43,717 nt of DNA from an uncultured Prevotella sp. (lineage in GTDB: Bacteria > Bacteroidota > Bacteroidia > Bacteroidales > Bacteroidaceae): positions 1-43,717 of the forward strand of contig CAKPST010000007.1 in the NCBI GenBank assembly GCA_934183355.1. Reading direction: 5' to 3'. Numbering within the stretch: the first letter of the stretch is position 1; every line of letters starts with the position of its first letter. The position numbers were made by a program, and so were the translations under genes. The notes under the pieces are model-generated. The model had not been told where the DNA came from, made no database searches, and was given only the letters and a program-made list of their open reading frames with translations. This document shows positions 25,531 to 34,158 of this stretch, piece after piece.

Positions 25531-26922
25531 ATGAGAACATCAATTACAAAGATGGCGTTAGCCGCCATGCTTGGCATGATGCCAATGACAAACATATGTG
25601 CACAGGAAGTGCAGGGATTCGTACACGAACAGTCGTCGGAGGACGGATATGAATGGCCTACAGACAAGCAGGTGCTCAACAAACTTGACCAATGGCAGGA
25701 CCAGAAGTTCGGAGTGCTGATGCACTGGGGACTCTACAGCATACCGGGCATTGTGGAGTCGTGGAGTATCTGTTCGGAAGACGTAGACTGGATTTCGCGC
25801 AAGAAGCATCATCTGCCTTACGACGACTATAAGAAATGGTATTGGGGACTGAAGGACGAGTTCAATCCTTCGAAGTTTGATCCCGACCAGTGGGCCGATA
25901 TGATGCAGGATGCAGGAGTGAAATACATGATATTCACAACCAAGCATCACGACGGCTTCTGCATGTACGACTCGAAGTTTACCGACTTCAGCATAGCGCA
26001 TGGCGAAGCTTTCAAGAACAATCCGAAGCGCGATATCGCACGATATGTGTTTGACGCATTCCGCAAGAAGAACTTTATGATAGGATGCTACTTCTCCAAG
26101 CCCGACTGGCATTGTCCTTGGTTCTGGAGTCCGGAGTATGCTACAGCTACACGTTCGATAAACTACAAGAAGGAACGTCATCCAGAATGGTGGAGCAACT
26201 ACCAGAAGTTCACACAGAACCAGCTTGGCGAGCTTACTACCGACTACGGCAAACTTGACATACTATGGCTCGACGGTGGATGGGTAACTGGCGAAGATGT
26301 TGGACTGGACAGCATTCTGGTTGAGGCACGCAAGCGCAATCCTGGACTGATTTCGGTGGACCGTGCCATACGAGGACGCAACGAGAACTATCAGACTCCC
26401 GAACGTGGCATCCCCGACCATCAGCTGTCATATCCCTGGGAGAGCTGCATCACACTGTCGTGGGATTGGGGCTGGACTCCCAACGCTCCCTACAAGTCGG
26501 CTCAATGGATAATCAACACTCTTGCAGAGATAACAGCCAAGGGAGGATGCTTTGCGCTTGGCATAGGTCCTGACCAGTATGGACAGTTTGACAAGGCCGT
26601 TGCCGACCGTCTGCATGTTGTCGGTGAGTGGCTACGCAAGAATGGCAAGGCCATTTATGGCACACGCAACGCCAAGGTTTATCATGATGGTAATGTATGG
26701 TTCACTTCGTCAAAGGACCACAAGACTACCTATGTCATCTACGCTTTGCCCGATAATGAGAAGTTGCCGCAGACTATAGAGTGGACTGGCAATGTGCCTC
26801 GCAAGTCGATAAAGCTGCTCGCTACAGGCAAGAGTCTAAAGTTCACTAAGAAGGATGGACGAGTAAAGGTCGCTCTGCCTGCCGGACTGAAGCAAGAGAG
26901 TTTGGCTTTTGAAATAAAATAA
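25531..26922 (+). CDS. Secreted alpha-L-fucosidase, GH29
   Basis: A 463-residue glycoside hydrolase removing fucose from glycans with net retention. Residues 1-24 are a signal peptide ending in ICAQ. The (beta/alpha)8 domain runs from about 60 to 360: GVLMHWGLYS at 61-70, FTTKHHDGF with the paired histidines at 139-140, and the nucleophile Asp248 in DILWLDGGW. The C-terminal 100 residues form a small beta domain. The acid/base residue is not conserved enough in GH29 to assign by eye. It lies 55 bp after aguA and 6 bp before the RNA methyltransferase gene. Confidence 0.93.
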   Translation: MRTSITKMALAAMLGMMPMTNICAQEVQGFVHEQSSEDGYEWPTDKQVLNKLDQWQDQKFGVLMHWGLYSIPGIVESWSICSEDVDWISRKKHHLPYDDYKKWYWGLKDEFNPSKFDPDQWADMMQDAGVKYMIFTTKHHDGFCMYDSKFTDFSIAHGEAFKNNPKRDIARYVFDAFRKKNFMIGCYFSKPDWHCPWFWSPEYATATRSINYKKERHPEWWSNYQKFTQNQLGELTTDYGKLDILWLDGGWVTGEDVGLDSILVEARKRNPGLISVDRAIRGRNENYQTPERGIPDHQLSYPWESCITLSWDWGWTPNAPYKSAQWIINTLAEITAKGGCFALGIGPDQYGQFDKAVADRLHVVGEWLRKNGKAIYGTRNAKVYHDGNVWFTSSKDHKTTYVIYALPDNEKLPQTIEWTGNVPRKSIKLLATGKSLKFTKKDGRVKVALPAGLKQESLAFEIK

Positions 26923-26928
26923 AGAAAT

Positions 26929-27741
26929 ATGCCAATCATAGAAATAACGTCGCTGTCACAACCAGGTGTCGAAGTCTATGGCAATCTCACTGAGAAGCAG
27001 CTGCGCCATCAATACGAACATGGCAATGGCATATTTATAGTGGAGAGCCCGAAGGTGATAATGCGAGCCTTGGATGCCGGATATGAACCATTGTCGTTGC
27101 TTTGTGAGGAGCGACATGTGGAGGGCGACGCTGCCGAAATAATAAGTCGTTGCCCCTACATGACTGTATATACAGGCAGTAGACAGCTGCTCGCCACACT
27201 CACAGGCTATGTATTGACACGCGGAGTGCTATGCGCCATGCGTCGTCCAGTCGAGCGTAGTGTTGAGGACGTGTGCCGTGATGCGCGTCGTGTGGTGGTG
27301 ATAGATGGTGTTGTCGACTCCACCAACGTGGGAGCTATATTTCGTTCGGCATCAGCACTCGGTATAGATGCCGCCTTGCTCACACGTTCGTCGTGCGACC
27401 CACTGACTCGCCGCGCTGTGCGTGTGTCTATGGGAGCCGTGTTCTCCATCCCTTGGACATGGATGGACTGCCCTTTGCACGACCTCAACCGCATCGGACT
27501 GCGCACAGCAGCTATGGCTTTGACCGACCGTTCGGTGTCGATAGATAATAGTGAGTTGTTGGCAGAGTCGCGACTTGCTATCGTCATGGGCAACGAGGGC
27601 GACGGACTACCACAGTCTACTATTGACGATGCCGACTATGTGGTGCGCATTCCGATGTCGCATGGTGTCGACTCGCTCAATGTGGCGGCTGCGGCTGCCG
27701 TGGCGTTCTGGCAACTCAGAAGTGATAACAATAATCAATAA
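26929..27741 (+). CDS. SpoU/TrmH-family RNA 2'-O-methyltransferase
   Basis: A 270-residue SPOUT-class enzyme using S-adenosylmethionine to methylate a ribose in tRNA or rRNA. The three family motifs are present: motif 1 STNVGAIFRSA, motif 2 IVMGNEGDGL and motif 3 IPMSHGVDSLNVAAAAA. The N-terminal 100 residues are an RNA-binding substrate domain (IFIVESPKVIMRALDAGY). It resembles RlmB/TrmH relatives, but the target nucleotide cannot be named. It sits between fucosidase and aguB genes with tiny gaps, so it is cotranscribed. Confidence 0.9.
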   Translation: MPIIEITSLSQPGVEVYGNLTEKQLRHQYEHGNGIFIVESPKVIMRALDAGYEPLSLLCEERHVEGDAAEIISRCPYMTVYTGSRQLLATLTGYVLTRGVLCAMRRPVERSVEDVCRDARRVVVIDGVVDSTNVGAIFRSASALGIDAALLTRSSCDPLTRRAVRVSMGAVFSIPWTWMDCPLHDLNRIGLRTAAMALTDRSVSIDNSELLAESRLAIVMGNEGDGLPQSTIDDADYVVRIPMSHGVDSLNVAAAAAVAFWQLRSDNNNQ

Positions 27742-27762
27742 TAAAACAAATACATATATATT

Positions 27763-28647
27763 ATGAAGCATTTGAAGATAGGATATCTACAGCAGCACAA
27801 CATTGCTGATACCAAAACCAATGTATTGCGACTTGCCGAAGGCATTCGCGATTTGGCGCATAATGGTGCCGAGCTAATTGTTTTGCAGGAGTTGCACAAT
27901 TCGTTGTACTTCTGTCAGGTTGAAGATGTTGACAATTTCGACCTTGCAGAGCCCATCCCCGGACCTTCTACCGAGTTCTTTGGTGCTTTGGCAAGGGAGT
28001 GCAACGTCGTCATCGTCACTTCGCTGTTTGAGCGTCGTGCTCCAGGACTCTATCACAATACTGCCGTAGTGATAGAACGCGACGGTTCGATAGCTGGCAA
28101 GTATCGTAAGATGCACATACCCGACGACCCTGCCTATTACGAGAAGTTCTACTTCACACCTGGCGACCTTGGCTTCCATCCAATACAGACCAGCGTAGGC
28201 AAACTTGGCGTGTTAGTTTGTTGGGACCAGTGGTATCCCGAGGCAGCACGACTGATGGCGCTGCAAGGAGCCGAAATATTGATTTATCCTACAGCAATCG
28301 GTTATGCTGCCAATGACACTGAGGACGAGCAGCAGCGTCAGCGCGAGGCTTGGACAACGGTGCAACGCGGTCATGCTGTGGCTAACGGACTGCCCGTTGT
28401 ATCGGTCAACCGTGTTGGTTTTGAACCCGACCCAAGTGGACAGACAAAGGGTATTGCATTCTGGGGCTCGTCAATGGTAGTGGGTCCGCAGGGCGAAATG
28501 CTCTATCGTTCGTCGTCAATCGAGGAGGAGAACGTCATTGTAGAGGTAGACTTGGCACACAGTGAGGACGTGCGCCGTTGGTGGCCCTTCCTCCGCGATC
28601 GTCGCATAGATAAATATGGCGACATAGTGAAGCGCTTCATCGATTAA
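27763..28647 (+). CDS. aguB: N-carbamoylputrescine amidase
   Basis: A 294-residue nitrilase-superfamily hydrolase releasing putrescine, CO2 and ammonia from N-carbamoylputrescine, the product of AguA. The Glu-Lys-Cys triad is Glu43 in LQELHNSLYFCQ, Lys116 in KYRKMHIPDDPAYYEKFYF and Cys153 in LVCWDQWYPEAARLMAL. The Tyr-rich block after the lysine is typical of AguB. Together with aguA it completes the agmatine-to-putrescine route; arginine decarboxylase is not in the window. Confidence 0.95.
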   Translation: MKHLKIGYLQQHNIADTKTNVLRLAEGIRDLAHNGAELIVLQELHNSLYFCQVEDVDNFDLAEPIPGPSTEFFGALARECNVVIVTSLFERRAPGLYHNTAVVIERDGSIAGKYRKMHIPDDPAYYEKFYFTPGDLGFHPIQTSVGKLGVLVCWDQWYPEAARLMALQGAEILIYPTAIGYAANDTEDEQQRQREAWTTVQRGHAVANGLPVVSVNRVGFEPDPSGQTKGIAFWGSSMVVGPQGEMLYRSSSIEEENVIVEVDLAHSEDVRRWWPFLRDRRIDKYGDIVKRFID

Positions 28648-28677
28648 ACAATCTAAAAAATCGAAACTAAAACTAAT

Positions 28678-29988
28678 ATGAAAAAATTATTTGCTACTGC
28701 TTTGTTAGCCATGTCGTTGTCGTCGACAACTGTTGTGGCACAGTCTACGCCTAAGTATCAGCCAACCAAGGAGAATCTTGAGGCTCGTCAGAATTTCCAA
28801 GATGCAAAGTTTGGCATTTTCCTACATTGGGGACTCTATGCCATGCTTGCTACTGGAGAATGGACAATGACTAACAAAGACCTAAACTACAAGGAGTATG
28901 CAAAGCTCGCTGGAGGATTCTATCCGTCGCGCTTTAGTGCTCGTGAGTGGGTGTCAGCCATCAAGGCATCAGGTGCTAAATACATATGTTTCACCACACG
29001 TCATCATGAGGGATTCTCGATGTTCAAGACCAAGTATTCCGACTATAACGTGGTGGACGCCTCGCCGTTCAAGCGCGACATTGTCAAGGAACTTGCCGAC
29101 GAGTGTCATAAGCAGGGCATTGGCATCCACTTCTACTACTCGCACATCGACTGGCAGCGCGAGGATGCACCGCTTGGACGTACAGGATTGGGTACAGGTC
29201 GACCTAAGGAGAAACAGAATTGGGACTCCTATTATCAGTTTATGAACAATCAGCTCACAGAGTTGCTCACCAATTATGGCAAAGTGGGAGCTATATGGTT
29301 TGATGGATGGTGGGACCAGGACATCAATCCTTCATTCGATTGGCGTTTGCCCGAGCAGTATGCTCTCATACATAAGTTGCAGCCAGCATGTCTTATAGGC
29401 AACAACCATCACAGCACACCGTTTGACGGTGAGGACTTCCAGATGTTTGAGCGCGACCTGCCAGGTGAGAACACTGCAGGACTCTCAGGTCAGTCGATAA
29501 GTCAACTGCCGCTGGAGACATGCGAGACAATGAACGGTATGTGGGGATATAAAATCACCGACCAAAACTATAAGTCTACAAAGACACTCATACATTATCT
29601 TGTGAAGGCTGCCGGACGCAATGCCAATCTACTCATGAACATCGGTCCGCAACCCGATGGCTGTCTGCCAGAGGTAGCTGTGGAGCGACTCAAGGAGATG
29701 GGCGAGTGGATGAAGGTGTACGGCGAGACCATATACGGCACACGTGGCGGCATCGTTGCTCCTCACGACTGGGGTGTGACAACGCAGAAGGACAACCGAC
29801 TCTTTGTGCATATACTCAATCTTCAGGACCGTGCTCTCTTCTTGCCGATAGGCAACAAGAAGGTGAAGAAGACTGTGGACTATGTATCGCGTAAGGCTGT
29901 GAAGACACAAAAGTGTGATGGTGGCATCATGATTTATCTTGATACCGTGCCGACAGATACGGATAAAGTTATTGAAGTGCAGTTCTAA
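28678..29988 (+). CDS. Secreted alpha-L-fucosidase, GH29 (second copy)
   Basis: A 436-residue GH29 enzyme with a signal peptide ending near VVAQ (residue 22). Conserved blocks are FGIFLHWGLYAM at 45-56, FTTRHHEGFSMF with the histidines at 109-110, and the nucleophile Asp209 in AIWFDGWWDQD. It diverges from the other fucosidase (different loops, shorter), so the pair is not a recent duplication and probably differs in linkage preference. It ends the + strand run; the next gene is convergent after 23 bp. Confidence 0.93.
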   Translation: MKKLFATALLAMSLSSTTVVAQSTPKYQPTKENLEARQNFQDAKFGIFLHWGLYAMLATGEWTMTNKDLNYKEYAKLAGGFYPSRFSAREWVSAIKASGAKYICFTTRHHEGFSMFKTKYSDYNVVDASPFKRDIVKELADECHKQGIGIHFYYSHIDWQREDAPLGRTGLGTGRPKEKQNWDSYYQFMNNQLTELLTNYGKVGAIWFDGWWDQDINPSFDWRLPEQYALIHKLQPACLIGNNHHSTPFDGEDFQMFERDLPGENTAGLSGQSISQLPLETCETMNGMWGYKITDQNYKSTKTLIHYLVKAAGRNANLLMNIGPQPDGCLPEVAVERLKEMGEWMKVYGETIYGTRGGIVAPHDWGVTTQKDNRLFVHILNLQDRALFLPIGNKKVKKTVDYVSRKAVKTQKCDGGIMIYLDTVPTDTDKVIEVQF

Positions 29989-30011
29989 TCATATCGCCAC
30001 CGACGCTTTGT

Positions 30012-31208
30012 CTATTTCTTGCCCAACCTCCATCCGGCGCCTAACATCAAGTGCTTCGGCGTGTGGAAGTCGTTGAGCGAATAGCCAATATGCAACAGTG
30101 CGCGTCGTGTGACATTTATTTTCAGGGCGAGAACCTCGTAGATGCCTCCAAATTCGTTGTGGGCATTTACGAGGTTTTTTCCTATACCGAAGTTGATGCT
30201 AAAGTAAGGCATCGTGAATTCAACTCGTGCCGATGTGCCAAGTGTCATTTGTTTGGATTTGGATGGTGTGCGGTATTGGTCGTTTGTGTCCGGATCGATA
30301 TAGTCGACATCATAATATAGATTGGCAGAACGGTCGTATATTCCGTCGAGCGACGCACCGAGTTTCAACCAATGGTTGAGGCGGTACATAGGGTTGAAAT
30401 TGAATCCCATTACTATAGCCTTGCCAGACAAAACGTATGGATAGCCATCTTCATATACTCCGCGCTGTCGCCATGCTCCATACAGTATGAGATCGTAGCT
30501 CATGCCGTGGTTTGTAGCTGGTACAGGTTCGTTACGGTGGGACAGTAGGGTAGACTTACGGTTGATGTAATAAGCAGCTCCGATGCGCAGCGAGGCTGTA
30601 TTGAGTCCGAGATTAGGATATTGGGTATTGCCGTTGGAGTAATGGGCAGCACCAATTCCGGCGTTGATGTCAATATGTCGTGATAGCATATAACGCAGAT
30701 ACAGATCAAGTCCAATGTATGCCGTCACCCTTGAGCCTATGACATGATTGTCTGGATTGCTCTCTTCGTTGTAAGGATTCCAACCGAATGTCAAACCTAA
30801 GTTCCACTCATAGTTGAGCGATAGGCGATTGCTGAGGCTTGCTATGCGTGCTCCTTGTAGCAAAAACACGCTAACGGGATTGCCTAATTGGGGATTGAAT
30901 TTATTATATGCAATGCCAACACCAGAGTAGGCGTCACGGTATATGCGTGCCTCCTCGCTCTCCTCTGGAGCCGAAAAGGCATACTTCAAGAAATATCCTG
31001 CATCATGATTCATTGTGCGCACTTCGGGATTATTGCCCCGAAGAAAGTCGTTGGTATGTAGAATGGCACCCGGCTTAATGTCAAACATTATCTTATGCAC
31101 ATAATGTGCAGTGGCTGTAGAGTCGGCATCAGTCTCGTTAGCCCTGCAAGGTATAGCTGTACAGGCAAGTGCAAGGGTTGTATATATATAATGTATTGTG
31201 TTCATCAT
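30012..31208 (-). CDS. PagL-like outer-membrane lipid A deacylase homologue
   Basis: A 398-residue beta-rich protein with a signal peptide ending near CRA (residues 21-23). Alternating hydrophobic strands suggest an outer-membrane barrel. GAAHYSNGNTQYPNLGLNT at about 187-204 matches the PagL active-site pattern HYSN...PN.G.N, with His189 and Ser191 as the catalytic dyad. PagL removes the 3-O acyl chain of lipid A; annotation pipelines often call such proteins acyloxyacyl hydrolase. It is more than twice as long as Proteobacterial PagL (about 170 residues), so extra domains or a different substrate are possible. Probably monocistronic. Confidence 0.75.
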   Translation of the reverse strand: MMNTIHYIYTTLALACTAIPCRANETDADSTATAHYVHKIMFDIKPGAILHTNDFLRGNNPEVRTMNHDAGYFLKYAFSAPEESEEARIYRDAYSGVGIAYNKFNPQLGNPVSVFLLQGARIASLSNRLSLNYEWNLGLTFGWNPYNEESNPDNHVIGSRVTAYIGLDLYLRYMLSRHIDINAGIGAAHYSNGNTQYPNLGLNTASLRIGAAYYINRKSTLLSHRNEPVPATNHGMSYDLILYGAWRQRGVYEDGYPYVLSGKAIVMGFNFNPMYRLNHWLKLGASLDGIYDRSANLYYDVDYIDPDTNDQYRTPSKSKQMTLGTSARVEFTMPYFSINFGIGKNLVNAHNEFGGIYEVLALKINVTRRALLHIGYSLNDFHTPKHLMLGAGWRLGKK

Positions 31209-31366
31209 TCTGGTTTATGATTGTGCAAATATACTCAGAAAATGGTAAATATTGTCATACAAAGGCATTAAAAAACATAATATGTGCCATATTGACAGGT
31301 TTTTGTAGCCTCTCTTTGTCAGTATTTTCTTGTGTTTTTTGTTTTTGGCACACCATTTGTATATTA

Positions 31367-31438
31367 TATGCCGAACGCCATTCAAGGCATGGAAACATCA
31401 AGATATGTAAGTGCTTGAAGGATGCAACGTTCGGTATA
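31367..31438 (+). promoter_or_regulatory. Structured leader upstream of dnaK
   Basis: TATGCCGAACG (31367-31377) pairs with CGTTCGGTATA (31428-31438) over 11 positions with one G-T pair. An inner near-match CATTCAAG (31379-31386) and CTTGAAGG (31414-31421) could extend the fold. It lies 40 bp before the dnaK start. Whether it is an RNA thermometer-like element or a DNA operator cannot be decided from sequence. I saw no HrcA CIRCE box, and no clear housekeeping promoter. Confidence 0.5.
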
Positions 31439-31477
31439 ACATATTAATTAAGAAATAAAAAATAAAAAAATACAACT

Positions 31478-33385
31478 ATGGGAAAGATTATTGGAATCGA
31501 CTTAGGTACTACAAACTCTTGTGTTGCCGTTTTTGAGGGCAACGAACCAGTAGTAATCGCCAACAGCGAAGGCAAGCGCACAACTCCTTCAGTCGTTGGT
31601 TTCGTAAAGGACGGTGAGCGTAAGGTAGGCGATCCTGCAAAGCGTCAGGCTATCACAAATCCTAAGAACACCGTATATTCTATAAAGCGTTTCATGGGTG
31701 AGACCTATGAGCAGTGCTCTAAGGAGGTTACACGTGTTCCGTTCACTGTTGTTAACGAGGGTGGCTATCCGCGTGTAGACATCGACGGTCGCAAGTATAC
31801 TCCGCAGGAAATCTCAGCTATGGTGCTCCAGAAGATGAAGAAGACCGCTGAAGACTACCTCGGACAGGAGGTAACTGACGCAGTTATCACCGTTCCTGCT
31901 TACTTCTCTGACTCACAGCGTCAGGCTACCAAGGAGGCAGGTCAGATTGCAGGTCTTAACGTTCGTCGTATCGTTAACGAGCCTACTGCTGCTGCTCTTG
32001 CTTATGGTGTAGACAAGGCTAATAAGGATATGAAGATTGCCGTATTTGACCTTGGTGGCGGTACATTCGATATCTCTATCCTTGAGTTCGGTGGTGGTGT
32101 ATTTGAGGTGCTCTCTACTAATGGTGATACTCACCTCGGTGGTGACGACTTCGACCAGGTAATCATCGACTGGCTCATCCAGGGCTTCAAGGCTGATGAG
32201 GGCATCGATCTCTCTAAGGATCCGATGGCTATGCAGCGCTTGAAGGAGGCAGCTGAGAAGGCTAAGATTGAGCTTTCAAGCACAACATCTACAGAAATCA
32301 ACCTTCCGTATATCTCAGCCGAGGGTGGTGTGCCAAAGCACTTGGTTAAGACTCTGACTCGTTCACAGTTCGAGCAGCTTGCTCACAACCTCATTCAGGC
32401 ATGTCTCGTACCTTGCCAGAACGCAATGCGCGACGCAAAGCTCCAGACTTCAGATATCGACGAGGTTATCCTCGTAGGTGGTTCAAGCCGTATACCTGCA
32501 GTTCAGACTCTCGTTAAGAACTACTTCGGCAAGGAGCCTTCTAAGGGTGTTAACCCTGACGAGGTTGTAGCCGTAGGTGCTTCTATCCAGGGTGCTATTC
32601 TGAACAAGGAGAGTGGTGTAGGTGACATCGTATTGCTCGACGTTACTCCTCTTACTCTCGGTATTGAGACAATGGGTGGTGTGATGACTAAGCTTATTGA
32701 CGCTAACACAACTATCCCTGCCAAGAAGAGCGAGACATTCTCAACAGCTGTTGACAACCAGACTGCCGTAACCATCCACGTGCTTCAGGGCGAGCGTCCA
32801 ATGGCTTCACAGAATAAGTCAATCGGTCAGTTCAACCTCGAAGGCATCGCTCCAGCTCGTCGTGGTGTTCCTCAGATTGAGGTTACATTCGACATCGATG
32901 CCAACGGTATTCTCAACGTATCTGCTAAGGATAAGGCAACAGGCAAGGAGCAGGCTATCCGCATCGAGGCTTCTTCTGGCTTGAGCAAGGAGGAAATCGA
33001 CCGCATGAAGGCTGAGGCTGAGCAGAACGCTGCTTCGGACAAGGCTGAGCGCGAGAAGATTGACAAGCTCAATCAGGCTGACTCTATGATCTTCACCACC
33101 GAGAACTTCCTCAAGGACAACGGTGACAAGATTCCTGCTGACAAGAAGCCGGGCATCGAGCAGGCTCTCCAGCAGCTCAAGGATGCTCATAAGTCAGCTG
33201 ACGTAGCTGTTATCGACGCTGCTATAGCCAACCTCAACAACGTAATGCAGGCTGCTTCTGCCCAGATGTATCAGGGTGGCGCACAGCCGGGCGCAGATGC
33301 TCAGGCAGGTGCACAGCAGCAGGCTGGCGGCAACGCTCAGGGCGATGAGAATATACAGGAGGCAGACTTCGAGGAGGTGAAGTAA
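31478..33385 (+). CDS. dnaK: Chaperone DnaK (Hsp70)
   Basis: A 635-residue ATP-dependent chaperone that binds exposed hydrophobic peptides with DnaJ and GrpE. ATPase signatures: [17 protein letters not shown] at 4-20, [14 protein letters not shown], and [13 protein letters not shown]. The substrate-binding domain starts after the linker [16 protein letters not shown]. The disordered tail is rich in Gly, Ala and Gln and ends EADFEEVK. Start at 31478 is preceded by an A-rich region. No dnaJ or grpE gene is adjacent in the window. Confidence 0.98.
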   Translation: MGKIIGIDLGTTNSCVAVFEGNEPVVIANSEGKRTTPSVVGFVKDGERKVGDPAKRQAITNPKNTVYSIKRFMGETYEQCSKEVTRVPFTVVNEGGYPRVDIDGRKYTPQEISAMVLQKMKKTAEDYLGQEVTDAVITVPAYFSDSQRQATKEAGQIAGLNVRRIVNEPTAAALAYGVDKANKDMKIAVFDLGGGTFDISILEFGGGVFEVLSTNGDTHLGGDDFDQVIIDWLIQGFKADEGIDLSKDPMAMQRLKEAAEKAKIELSSTTSTEINLPYISAEGGVPKHLVKTLTRSQFEQLAHNLIQACLVPCQNAMRDAKLQTSDIDEVILVGGSSRIPAVQTLVKNYFGKEPSKGVNPDEVVAVGASIQGAILNKESGVGDIVLLDVTPLTLGIETMGGVMTKLIDANTTIPAKKSETFSTAVDNQTAVTIHVLQGERPMASQNKSIGQFNLEGIAPARRGVPQIEVTFDIDANGILNVSAKDKATGKEQAIRIEASSGLSKEEIDRMKAEAEQNAASDKAEREKIDKLNQADSMIFTTENFLKDNGDKIPADKKPGIEQALQQLKDAHKSADVAVIDAAIANLNNVMQAASAQMYQGGAQPGADAQAGAQQQAGGNAQGDENIQEADFEEVK

Positions 33386-33415
33386 GTTAGATAACTATCC
33401 GAAGAGATAAATAAG

Positions 33416-33452
33416 AAAAGGAGTGTGACTCAGTGAGTTGCGCTCCTTTTTC
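33416..33452 (+). terminator. Terminator after dnaK
   Basis: AAAAGGAG (33416-33423) pairs with CTCCTTTT (33443-33450), with an inner ACTCA/TGAGT pair, followed by a T-rich tail. It closes the dnaK transcript 31 bp after the stop codon. Confidence 0.88.
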
Positions 33453-33499
33453 TTTTGTTAAATATTGATTTTTCTTTCGTTATTTACCGATTTTTACCG

Positions 33500-33507
33500 T
33501 ATATTTG
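33500..33507 (+). promoter_or_regulatory. -7-like element before the integration module
   Basis: TATATTTG fits TAnnTTTG, with an imperfect -33 (TTTCG, about 33475-33479) at suitable spacing, 88 bp before the helix-turn-helix gene. It lies just outside the proposed attL, so if the element boundary is right this promoter is chromosomal. Confidence 0.5.
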
Positions 33508-33529
33508 CACCATATTTGGAACGTCCCTT

Positions 33530-33541
33530 AATTTGAGATAA
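33530..33541 (+). repeat. Candidate attL (12-bp direct repeat, copy 1)
   Basis: AATTTGAGATAA lies 53 bp upstream of the first gene of the integration module and is repeated exactly, in the same orientation, at 43658-43669. A short direct repeat flanking an integrase-bearing element is the expected product of site-specific integration. Unproven without an empty site for comparison. Confidence 0.45.
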
Positions 33542-33594
33542 GGTGTCCCTTGTTTCCTTTTATAGGACTTTGTTTAATCTTAAATGAAGATAAT

Positions 33595-34158
33595 ATGCCA
33601 TCTGCCAAGTATGAGATAAGGCGCAAATGTGAGGAATGTGGTGCAGTATTCATCGCAAAGACATTGGAGTCTCACTATTGCAGCAAAGCCTGTACGCAAA
33701 AAGCGTACAACAAACGTAAAGCTGAGAATAAGAAAAGAGAACAGATGGATGCAATATTATCCACTGTTCCCAATGGTCGTGACTATATCAGTGTTGCCGA
33801 AGCAGAAGCAATGTTTGGTATTTCAGGGAAGACCATTAGGCGAATGATTAAAAGTGGTAAGGTGTCGGCTATTAATTTGGGCGAGCGTCTTACGCGTGTC
33901 AGCAAGTCTGCATTGCTGAGCATGGTTCCTCTCCGAGAATTTCCCATTGACCATAGCAAGTCATTGCCCAAGTTTTATAGTTTGGAGCCAGAAGATTGCT
34001 ATACGATAGGCAAAATATCCAAGAAGTTTGGCATCAACGACTGTACGGTTTATGCTCACATTCGCAAGTATTCCATTCCAACGAGACAGATAGGCAATTA
34101 CGTCTATGCTCCCAAGTCAGAAATTGACAACCTATATAAAGATGTAGTGAAGATATGA
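33595..34158 (+). CDS. Zinc-finger/double helix-turn-helix protein of the integration module
   Basis: A 187-residue DNA-binding protein. The N-terminus has CxxC-x13-CxxxC (Cys12, 15, 29, 33), a likely zinc ribbon. Two excisionase/MerR-like helix-turn-helix segments follow, at about 63-105 (YISVAEAEAMFGISGKTIRRMIKSGK) and 135-180 (YTIGKISKKFGINDCTVYAHIRK). I use the ATG at 33595; an earlier in-frame start at 33550 adds an unlikely hydrophobic tail. Its stop overlaps the integrase start as ATGA, so translation is coupled. Likely a recombination directionality factor or integrase regulator (inference). Confidence 0.75.
   Translation: MPSAKYEIRRKCEECGAVFIAKTLESHYCSKACTQKAYNKRKAENKKREQMDAILSTVPNGRDYISVAEAEAMFGISGKTIRRMIKSGKVSAINLGERLTRVSKSALLSMVPLREFPIDHSKSLPKFYSLEPEDCYTIGKISKKFGINDCTVYAHIRKYSIPTRQIGNYVYAPKSEIDNLYKDVVKI

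Noticed and set aside
31169..31447. 92-codon + strand open frame before dnaK
   Set aside because: It overlaps the divergent PagL-like gene start and the dnaK leader; it has no family features.
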